From: Strigamia acuminata
Lineage: Eukaryota; Arthropoda; Chilopoda; Geophilomorpha; Linotaeniidae
Direction of reading: 5' to 3'
Assembly (NCBI GenBank): GCA_949358305.1
Contig: OX442314.1
Location: forward strand, 32,917,608 to 32,981,607
DNA: 64,000 nucleotides
In this document: positions 52,979-61,901 of the stretch, in pieces
Layout: every line of letters starts with the position of its first letter
Numbering within the stretch: the stretch's first letter is position 1
Notes under the pieces: model-generated
The model's input: only the letters and a program-made list of their open reading frames with translations
Told to the model about the DNA's origin: nothing
Database searches by the model: none
Position numbers and translations under genes: made by a program

Positions 52979-55169
52979 TCATCCGATTTTCACAGTAGTT
53001 CTAGATGCAACGCACGTGTAACAGCGCAAGTAAACAACACGATGTAACTCTTTTGTCCTGATCGCTGATACAGGGGTCCGGCGAAGTCGACACCCACAAC
53101 CTGAAATGGATCCGACTTCTTGACGCGATCCATGGACAATGGCGCCTCTAGTTGTTGTATTAGTCGACTCTGTACTCGTCTGCAAACACAACAATCATTT
53201 ATTACGCGTTTGATGATGCTCCTTGCATGTGGGAACCAATAGCAGCGTCTCATTTCGGCCAACGTGTCACTCAGCCCTCAGTGGAATTACTCGTTCATGT
53301 GCATTCCTAATAATTAGTCTACTTAAGTGATTCTGATCATGCAACACCCATGGCCCCCTTGGACTCCTGGATTCACTTCATTCCAGTCGATTCTTGACCT
53401 CACTTGTAACAGTGTGTATTCGTACGCAATCGATTTGTTCCAACTCGAATGTCTTGTCTCGTTCACGTCCCGTCCGCAGTGTTTTCAATTCGTTCAAATA
53501 ATGATTGCTTTGAATTTCTCGAATCCAATAATGTTCTGCTTCGGTCAACTCTTGGATTAATAATGAGATTGCCATCTCGCACTTTAATTTTTAAATTGTT
53601 TATAAATCGTTTTACCCATGCCGTTCCGCGTAACAGCCTTGACCATAAACTGTATCGACTGAAATCGATCAAATGTTCTCTCACTCGCGTCGTTTCATCT
53701 ACCACAACATTCGTCTGTTCTTCAATTTCGTCTTCCACTTCGTATTCGATGTCCGTCTGAGGCCAATGCTCTTCGCTCTCCGACAGCCATTTTGGTCCTT
53801 TCCACCAAGTTTGGTCGTCTAACAGCTGTTGTGCGTCTATCCCTCTGGTTAGCAGGTCCGCCGGATTCTCTTTGCCGGGAATGTGACGCCATTACCCGTG
53901 TGGGACGTTGTTTTGAATTTCCTCAATGCGTCTCGACACAAATGGAATCGTTTTGCTGCTTCTCCGCTTTAACCATGCTAGCACGATGGTCGAATCCGTC
54001 CAACAAATCGTTTGTGACGCCGGCAACTCGTTCAGTTTCGTGACCAATCTTGATGACAAGAGTGCCCCCATCAATTCCAGTCGAGGTAATGTGATAGTTT
54101 TTACTGGCGCGATTCTAGACTTGGAGAGAACGAAACAAATTTTATGATTATCATTTTCAGCCACTCTGGCATAAATCACTACGCCATAAGCGAGTGGGCT
54201 AGCTCGAGAATTGGAATTTGACTTTTCCAATTTTGCCATTTCTTAGCTTCTTCTTCAGGTAATTCTCTGTCCCAGTCTATTTTTAAACGCCAAAGGCTTT
54301 GAAAAATCAATTTTCCTGTCACACTAAATGGGCTAGCAAATCCTAGTGGGTCAAATATACTGGCCACCAGTTGAATCACATGTCTCTTCGTGATTTGTTC
54401 AACTTTCAATTTCTCTAACAGTTCACTCATTCCAAGTGCTAACATGTCCAACGCCAAATCCCAAATCAAACCCAAAACCTTCGTTGATTTCTTGTCGCTG
54501 GTGGTTGATTGAGTCATCTTTTCTCGTACTTGATCCGAATTCGTCATCCATTTTGTGAGTTCCATGTTGGCCTTTTTCAGTATTTCAGCGACCTCATAGC
54601 AGGTTTTTGTTAACATCGCTTCGTCGTGGCTGCTATTAATGAAATCGTCAACATAGAATCGTAATAATACCTGTAGCACTGTTTCAGGGTATTGTTCGAT
54701 GAACTTCATCAAAAGTTTGCGTATGGTTGCGTTCAAAAAGAAGGGACTTGGTGTGGCCCCAAACAATACTCGTGTTTGTCGTAAAATTTACAGTTTTAAT
54801 GGTCCTTTTCCGTCCCAATCGTCGCACAGCCAAAAAAATCTCAAACAGTCTCTGTCGTCCAAATGAATCCCGATTTGGTGAAACGCCTTAACAATGTCAC
54901 TTATTTCAGCGTAAATATAGGCTCTGAAATCAATCAACATATTTATAATCTCTGGCAACAGGTTGGGGCCTGTAAATAAGCAATCGTTCAGTGATTTGCT
55001 TCTCGCTCCATGTGACGATGCGTCGCAAACGACACGTAATTTCGTCGTTTCTCGTTGTTCACGAATTACAGGGCTATGTGGGAGATAATAACAGTTATTT
55101 TTGTTGCTTCGGTTGGCACATCTTCCACGATCCCCTCAGCGATTTGACTGTTGATCACATCTCGGTATT
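52979..55169 (-). pseudogene. pol: BEL/Pao remnant 2: broken pol (RT, RNase H-like, integrase N-terminus)
   Basis: On the minus strand, from about 55160: sequence with VCDASSHGARSKSLND and RDCLRFFW (RT fingers/palm), then an open frame 54766-54179 with the RT active site FYVDD and VASIFDPLGFASPF, then an RNase H-like frame to 53892 (LPRLELMGALLSSRL, CWTDSTIVLAWL), then integrase N-terminal pieces (53738-53463; 53262-52990 with CCVCRR and VVGVDFAGPLY). Segments are in different frames, so the element is dead. The motif set LPRLEL, TDST and FDPLG is diagnostic of BEL/Pao. The high end stops exactly where the SR-gene copy begins. Confidence 0.88.
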
Positions 55170-55673
55170 TTGCGGGATCTAAAAGAATGTATGGAGAAAG
55201 CTGGGAAGGTGGTGCACGCGGAAGCGCATAGAATGAGGAGAAACGAAGGTGTTGTTGATTTCGCGACGGAACGGGATCGAAGAATGGCGATCGAAATGTT
55301 TCATAACACCGAATTGCACGGGCGGCGCGTGCGATTGGTGAGACCGAACATGGAGATGAGTCGTGAAGAGTCGAGATCGAGACCTGCCGTTAGAAGCCGT
55401 GGCCAAAATTCGTTCAGATCTAGATCGCCTATTAAGTCGTTCCGGTCGAGATCGGGCAGAAGACCGAGATCTCCATTGAGATCTCGCGGAAGCCAGGAGA
55501 AGCTACCCGAAGTTTCCGTTGATAATAAATTAGTCGATGCGGACGAAAAGTTGCCTGAAAGTATCGGCAACGACGAAAAGTTGCGTGAAAGTATCGAAGA
55601 GGGCGAAATAGTAAACGTCAGCACCGACGAAGACAAAATATTGAACGACGATCACATCCACGTTTTGGGATGA
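55170..55673 (+). pseudogene. Truncated duplicate of the SR gene (RRM2-RS-acidic tail)
   Basis: From codon RDLKECMEKAGK to the acidic tail it matches 50891-51371 with few differences and stays open to a stop at 55671, ending DDHIHVLG instead of NNV. The first 121 codons, including RRM1 and the promoter, are replaced by BEL/Pao sequence and no ATG starts the frame. Either the duplicate lost its 5' half when the retroelement inserted and rearranged, or it arose as a 5'-truncated copy. Confidence 0.88.
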
Positions 55674-56043
55674 ATTTTTTAAACTACATTCTAGTAGATT
55701 TCTTTTATTAACGTGCATAAATAATTAAAAATTCTAATAAATAAATAAATTTTTCATGAAAATAAAGTTTTTAAAAATTCCAAGTTTGTTTTCCAATTGT
55801 ATTTCCATTTAAATAAAATCTGAAACAAAAATCAATTTTTTTTATCGAGTTCGTTGTTTGTCCAGCTGTGATAAATGTTTTATTGCTAAAGAAAAGTAAC
55901 TTGTAATAATGTTAATGCCTTTTTGAGACAATAAACAAATAATAATATTCCAAATCGCATTATTGTAGCGCGAGACCAACGACTCGTTCTCCATTGTGGA
56001 ATTTTGAGCAATTTCGAACTGATTTAACTTAGGAAAAAGAAAA
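55674..56043. other. Spacer upstream of the CD36-family gene
   Basis: AT-rich, with AATAAA-type words near 55735-55770. No gene seen. Confidence 0.5.
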
Positions 56044-58426
56044 ATGAACCGAAGAAGAATTGCACTCGGATGTTTGTTTTCCTTAATCGTCATCGCTCTC
56101 GCTGCAGGATTTTTTCTCTTTTTCGGTTTCGATTATCTGCTAAACAAATACATTGAGCAAGTAACGCAATTAACACGGAGCAAACCAAACATCTAAACAC
56201 CAAAAAAAAAAAAAATTTTATTCAATAGCAGCTCATCATTGCTCCAGGATCAGCCATTTACCAAAGTTGGATCGACCCAACCGTGCCCATTTATTTGCGG
56301 ATTTATCTGTTCAACTGCACCAACCAGCACGACGTGGTCACTAAAATGGCCAAACCAATTCTTCAACAACTTGGTCCTTACACTTTTAGGTAAATAAAGC
56401 GAACGGACGGAAGATGGGGCAAAATCCAAGAATACTGTTTTATTTTTTCATATAGAGAGCACCGGGTTAAAGTGAACCTACAATGGCTTCCAAACTACAC
56501 AGTGGCCTTCAACGAAACACGCTCATGGTATTTTGTTCCTGGGATGTCCAATGGCTTGCTCACGGACAAAGTGACAAATTTGAATGTACCCATCGTTGTG
56601 AGTGCTGCTATAATGGGGTGGTTTCAGAATTCATACAGGGGACGGCCATGTTGTTCAATTTCTGCCTAAAATAAATATATTTTGGTCTCAGGATGAATTT
56701 ATTTTGGTCTCAGAATGAATTTTCGGTGCAAAAAATAAAAATTTTAATTTCAAACATGGAATTTTGGTTTAAAAAAATGAAATTTTAGTGAAAAAAGTTT
56801 TATTTTTGGTTCTAAAACAAATTTTTTGTTGGCCATAATCCCTTACCCCGGTATCGCAGTTCACTAATTTTTAATTTTTATTTCGAACATTTTTTGAGGC
56901 TGCAGCATATTTGGTTCACGATAAGCCCGCGTTCTACAGCAGCATTCTATCAGACTCAATGTTCATGTTTCAAGAGGGAATTTTCACCACCCGGTCGGTC
57001 GGTGAATGGCTTTTCGATGGCTTCAGCTCATCGATCATTACCCTAGCTATCCGAATGAACCTGACTGTCCCATACGACAAATTCGGATGGTTTTATAAGG
57101 TAATTCTTTCCTGCATGGCACACGGAAGCATTGCAGGGAAGCCAAGTTTCCCATTAGGTTCAATAATAACATTGGTGTATTTTTTTTATAGAAAAACAAC
57201 ACTGATGATGGACGATACACCATTTTCACCGGAAGTGATGACATTTCTAAGCTCGCAAAAGTCGATACTTGGATGGGAAGCAGGTATTTACCCATATTTG
57301 ACCATACGGGCATGAGCCCTGTAGTTTTTAAAATTTTTGATTCAATTTCTGCAGAAAACTGCCTTATTGGAGAGACGAATGCAAGAAAATCACAGGCACA
57401 ATCGGCGAAATTTGGCCGCCACACTACAACAAACAAGACCAAATAACCATATTTAATTCCGACTTAAAACGGTGAATTCCACCACCACTTAACTCTCATT
57501 TTCATCCCCTTACACACGAACCACATTCTTTTCCAGAAGCATAACACTAGATTTCAAATCCGAAGAGAAATTTCGCTCGCTCGAAGGACACAGATACGAA
57601 GTAAACTTCAAAACCCTCGCCAACTCTTCGATAAATCCTTCAAACAGATGCTACGAAGCCGCGAATAAATCCTACGTCAGTGGCATTTTTGACGAAAGCG
57701 GTGCCTTAAATGGTAATCCAAGATCCAACCAAAGAAACACTCATTGTTGTGTTGATTTTCAGCTCCGGCCTACGTTTCATTCCCTCACTTCTACCTCGCT
57801 GATCTGTCGCTGGCTACTGCAGTCGAAGGACTGAGTCCAAACAAGGAGGAGCACGACACTTACATTATAATGCAACCTGTAATAAAGAAAATTAATTAAT
57901 TAATTAAATATCAATAATTAATCTCTTAGTCGACCGGAGTGCCAATGTCAGTTGCCGCTAGATTCCAAATTAATATCTTACTCGAACCACTGAAAAGAAT
58001 ACGGTAAAGCAAACAGGAAACAAGAAAATCAGACCTATTAAACGTGGATATATTTTCAGTCAATTTAATCATGTAAGGAAAGTGGTTATGCCAATGCTTT
58101 GGCTGTGCGAGGTAATTTATATTCCCCAAATTTAGATTTCGTGCGATGAAATTAATTTGTCATTCCAGACTGCAGAGTTGGATAAAAACACAGAAGAACT
58201 GCTCTACACGTTGACAAAACAAATCCCACGAGTTACTTTTGTGGCCGCGGTTGCAGCGCTGTGTTTCGGCGGCGTTTTGGTGCTCATCGCCTGCATAATT
58301 CTCTTGGTGGGACCGAGGAAAGCCCAACCGGCAGTCAGAAAGCCCGACGCAAAATTCTACGACACAGGTGTCAATTTAAAATGCACGGACTACGCGGACA
58401 AAAAGAAAATGAAAAATAAATTCTAA
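56044..58426 (+). CDS. CD36-family class B scavenger receptor, 500 aa, eleven exons
   Basis: Exons 56044-56160, 56232-56389, 56456-56597, 56899-57099, 57192-57283, 57355-57471, 57537-57712, 57763-57878, 57930-58003, 58060-58111 and 58169-58426; all phases fit and give 500 residues, the normal family length. Short cytosolic N-terminus, TM1 (about 7-29), large ectodomain with family motifs (YLRIYLFNCTN, LQQLGPYTFR, NNTDDGRYTIFTG, CYEAANKSYVSG, FPHFYLADLS, MQPSTGVPMSVAARFQIN), TM2 near the end (about 439-464, VAAVAALCFGGVLVLIACII) and a lysine-rich tail. Members bind lipids, lipoproteins or apoptotic cells (Croquemort) or carry lipophilic odorants (SNMP). Which subtype this is cannot be told from motifs. 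Introns are mostly 48-75 bp. Confidence 0.95.
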
Positions 58427-58655
58427 TTCCGTTCAAAAAGTTTTGCTTTCTTCAAGAAAAATCAGCGCAAACACATTTCATATGCTGATCAATTTTTATT
58501 CGTATTCAATTTGAAATCATACATTAACACAAACAATTTTAATTAAAATTACAGTCTTCCGTTATTTTATCCGCTTGCTTTAATCGATTTTCCGTGTGCA
58601 CACACTTTTGAATTTTAAACCACCAAAACACTGAAGATGAACCCGTGCTTCCAAA
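58427..58655. other. Convergent 3' spacer
   Basis: Lies between the stop codons of the CD36-family gene (plus) and the histone-like gene (minus). No other feature. Confidence 0.6.
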
Positions 58656-59771
58656 TTACGCTTTTTTTCCACCGTACTTCGCCGTCGCCCGTCGCCCTTT
58701 CACTTTCTCGCCATTTTTCGCTGTTTTCGTTTTCCCCTTATACTTAATCCTCGGGAAAATCGGCATCGGCACCACCTTCTCTCTGCACGACGGCGGCGGC
58801 TGCCGGCACAACAGCGGCGACCTCGGCGTCTTCCGGCCCGTCGACGGCGGCGGCGGAGACTTGAACGACTTCCCCCGCACCGGCGTGGCTTTCCTGTACG
58901 GTCGCGACAGCAGCATCTTCGACGCGCTCCTCGGCGGCATGCTCCTGCCGATCCTCTCCGGTTTCTTCAACAACAGCGGACTCAATTTCATGTAAGTCCC
59001 GACCGGCTTGTTCTCATGCTTGGCCAACGGCGGAGGCGAGCGCAACTTCTTATGAGGAGAGCGCAAATTAGGCGAGCGCAACTTCTTATGAGGCGAGCGC
59101 GAATTAGGCGAGCGCGAGCGCAACTTCTTATGAGGCGAGCGCAACTTCTTAATCGGCGAACGCAAATTGGGCGAGCGCAAATTAGGCGAGCGCATTTTCT
59201 TCTCCCGGATGGTCGGCGAGTGCAACTTCCTCTCCCGCAACAACTGCCTGGACGAGCGCGCAATTAGCGGCATCGAGAGCGATATGTTCGAGTTCTTGCG
59301 CGACGCGGCTGACACGACCGATCTTGACGAGCTGAGGTTCATGATGCTCGCCCTGGCTTGGCGCCGGGAGTTGGTGACGTAGCGGAACCGAGCGCTGCCT
59401 TGACGCTTGATGAAGCCGCAGCCGAGGGCTTTGGCGAGCGCCGCTTGGACGATGTGCATCAGCTGGGCGTCGGTCATGGGCACCCGGTGGAACTGCCGAA
59501 TGTGGTTGAACACATCCCGGGAAGTGGCGCCCGAGCCGCGCTGCGAGTCGCGCACGGCTTCGAGGACCAACGAGACGAATTTCTCACCGCGGTCGAAATT
59601 GCGGCAGCGGCAGCCCTCCGCGCCGCGGATCCTGTTTTTGGGTATGGAATCCATCGTCAGGCTAAGGAGGCTTATTCGTTTTTTTTGGCCCCCCGACATC
59701 CTTAAATTTTGGTCCTCTTCGTGGTCAAGCTTGGATTTTTGGATCGGGACGGGCTGTATCGAGTTTTGCAT
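58656..59771 (-). CDS. Linker-histone-like protein with SPKK-type repeats (371 aa)
   Basis: ATG at 59771 (MQNSIQPV); a second candidate is at 59699 (MSGGQKKR). A winged-helix H15-like domain lies at about residues 60-135 (KFVSLVLEAVRDSQRGSGAT, SRDVFNHIRQFHRV, AALAKALGCGFIKRQGSARF RYV). The rest is basic and Ser/Pro/Arg-rich. Between about 190 and 255 a short repeat recurs: LRSPNLRSP and LRSPHKKLRSP, giving several SPxKK motifs that bind the DNA minor groove and can be phosphorylated. H1-type proteins compact linker DNA in chromatin. The length and SP-rich tail recall sperm-specific H1 variants and protamine-like proteins rather than somatic H1. No intron. GC-rich throughout, unlike its surroundings. 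Confidence 0.75.
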   Translation of the reverse strand: MQNSIQPVPIQKSKLDHEEDQNLRMSGGQKKRISLLSLTMDSIPKNRIRGAEGCRCRNFDRGEKFVSLVLEAVRDSQRGSGATSRDVFNHIRQFHRVPMTDAQLMHIVQAALAKALGCGFIKRQGSARFRYVTNSRRQARASIMNLSSSRSVVSAASRKNSNISLSMPLIARSSRQLLRERKLHSPTIREKKMRSPNLRSPNLRSPIKKLRSPHKKLRSRSPNSRSPHKKLRSPNLRSPHKKLRSPPPLAKHENKPVGTYMKLSPLLLKKPERIGRSMPPRSASKMLLSRPYRKATPVRGKSFKSPPPPSTGRKTPRSPLLCRQPPPSCREKVVPMPIFPRIKYKGKTKTAKNGEKVKGRRATAKYGGKKA

Positions 59772-59804
59772 TTTTGTTTTTATTGTTGCCAAGAAGAATA
59801 GGCA

Positions 59805-60068
59805 CAACTGGTGGGTTTTCACAACTGTGTTGGAAGTGGTTTAAAATGGGGGCAATTCCAGAATACTTGTGAGTTTGGGTTGAGTTTGTCTCCGGATGTT
59901 GGTATTCATAAATGTGCTGGAATGGCGCGCGTGTTTAAAAAGGAGACGAATTCCAGAATACTTGTGAGTGTGTGTTTGGTTTGAATCGAAAGTAGGTATT
60001 CACAACTGTGCTGGAAGTGGTGCATGTTTTAAAATGAGTGTCAATTCCAGAATAGTTGTGAATTTGTG
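59805..60068. repeat. Minisatellite, three units of about 85-95 bp
   Basis: Each unit has CACAACTGTG(C/T)TGGAA..., a TTTAAAA stretch, and AATTCCAGAATACTTGTGAG. Copies start near 59818, 59900 and 59998. Just upstream of the histone-like gene, so it may overlap its promoter. Confidence 0.85.
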
Positions 60069-60268
60069 ATTTATATACAGTCTTACAAAAAGTGGTTCAT
60101 ATTTAAATGGATGTATCAATGTTTTCGTGTTTATACGTTTCTTTTATTTACTTTTTTAAATTTACTACCGTTAGCGCATTCAAGGTTTCCCTTCGAAATG
60201 GACATCAAAAACAGCCAAAGACCATTCCCAAACAAGCTGGGATTTGTAATGCAGGGAAGCATTACATA

Positions 60269-60770
60269 TTAGACTTCTAAACCCTGTCCTTTTGTCCCTA
60301 AATAAAACACCGAAATAAAAGAAAATAAAGTAATTTAAAAAAAAAAATTTTTTTGCCAATATAAAGCAACAACAAACAAAATCCCACCAAAATTTGATAT
60401 GATATGCTGCGGAATTGTTGCATCGGGTTTGCTACAATCGGGAAATAAATCGCGCGGAAAACGTATCGCAACGTATGGCTCACGGGATCCGCCAGGTGGC
60501 GCTAGTACAATGTTACAACTTCCGGTGCGCGGACGGAAGTAGTATTATTTAGACGGCTAAAAGTGCACTAAAACCGGTTTATTAATTCAACCGGAGGTCC
60601 GAGAAATCTGAAAATACCTTACAATACTAATATAAGCATGCTGAATTTAATGCCGTTGTCCGTTTTGCTCTAGCTGCTATAGTTTTTGCGGAATCGTTGA
60701 CGACGGACGGACGGACAGACAGACAGAACCGTTTCATGAGACTTTCTAAACATCAGGTTTAGAAGTCTAA
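60269..60770. mobile_element. TIR element (MITE), 502 bp
   Basis: Ends are TTAGACTTCTAAACC-CTG and CAG-GTTTAGAAGTCTAA, about 17-18 bp inverted. The interior has a run of GGACGGACGGACAGACAGAC. No ORF. Confidence 0.8.
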
Positions 60771-61380
60771 AACCGCTATTGTACAGTACATCGCCGACAT
60801 TGACGACATCCACTTTAGACACGCTGTATTAGCAGCGCCTTGTTGGTGCTCCTGAATCATTAAAACTGCTATTGAGGTGAGATTAATTTGGATTGTATTG
60901 TGATATTCTATGATGATACTTTTGTAATAGCTTCACCTAGTGCTCAGCAACTTTAACGTTACAATAAAATTGTAATGGGACTTCCGTAGTAACCCTTATC
61001 CTACAATCCATGAAACTACATCATGTCGGGTGTCACGTTTAACTCGATTTAGACGTAAAATGACCCAAAAAATCGATTCCCCTGGTTGGAATTTACATAT
61101 CTGGCACCGTTGCAGACATATGGACAGAAAACTGAATTTTTTAGGTCAAGTTTTGGGTCACCAAAAGATTGCCCCACCCAACTTTAATGCTTTGCCATCA
61201 TTAGATTAGATGCATTGTCAGCACTTTCAGAAATATTTAGTAGAGAACCAGACTTTTTTACCACCCTGTATATTTTTAATATTGTTAAGAAAAAGGTATT
61301 TTTAAAACGTTTTTTAAACCAATATAAAAGCCTTTTTCCAAAAACTTGGTTTTTTATATTTACTTGTTTATCTTTTTAGA
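60771..61380. other. Intergenic, no gene seen
   Basis: Includes ACCCTGTATAT at about 61263, resembling the outer end of the foldback element at 25834. Otherwise AT-rich. Confidence 0.4.
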
Positions 61381-61745
61381 TGTAAGACACGACTTACACT
61401 TATCGCTGCCAACCAACAATTGCCGTTGAGACATGATCGTGGGGGATTCCAAGCAGCAACTGCCTAAATTGTTTCAGAAATATAAGATACAATATGTAAA
61501 TATAATTTTAATTGTATTAATTTATACTTTATTTTTATATTTTTATATAGTCATTACAAGGACTACTCATCGGTATTGTGTATTTATCGTTGATGTAGTT
61601 AGTGGTCAAGAAAGCAACATGTCAGCTAAGTTAAAACTAAAATGACTGATTTATTCTGATATTACAATATAGGTGGCGCTGCTCTTAAAAGCGCCAAAAC
61701 ATAACGATTGGTCAAGATTGACCGATGGAGTAGGACACTCCAACA
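61381..61745 (-). repeat. Probable 3' LTR of the right-hand Gypsy element
   Basis: The minus strand starts TGTTGGAGTGTCC at 61745, right after the purine run AAAGGGGA (61753-61746), and ends CTTACA at 61381. The high end is well supported; the low end is a guess based on the TG...CA rule. Confidence 0.6.
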
Positions 61746-61753
61746 TCCCCTTT
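61746..61753 (-). other. Polypurine tract of the right-hand Gypsy element
   Basis: AAAGGGGA on the minus strand directly before the LTR start, about 150 bp after the pol stop codon. Confidence 0.7.
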
Positions 61754-61901
61754 AATTGGGAGAAACACCAATTATAAAATCAAGAAGGGAATAAAACAAA
61801 TTAAACATTAAACACATGTATATAAAGGCTAATAAAGAACAAAGTATGGAATTTAAACTAACACAAAATGAGATCAATTAATTTAAACACAAACACAAAC
61901 A

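Noticed and set aside
60066-60272. 68-codon ORF ending at the TIR element
   Set aside because: Hydrophobic, AT-driven translation with no homologue recognised and a stop supplied by the transposon end.
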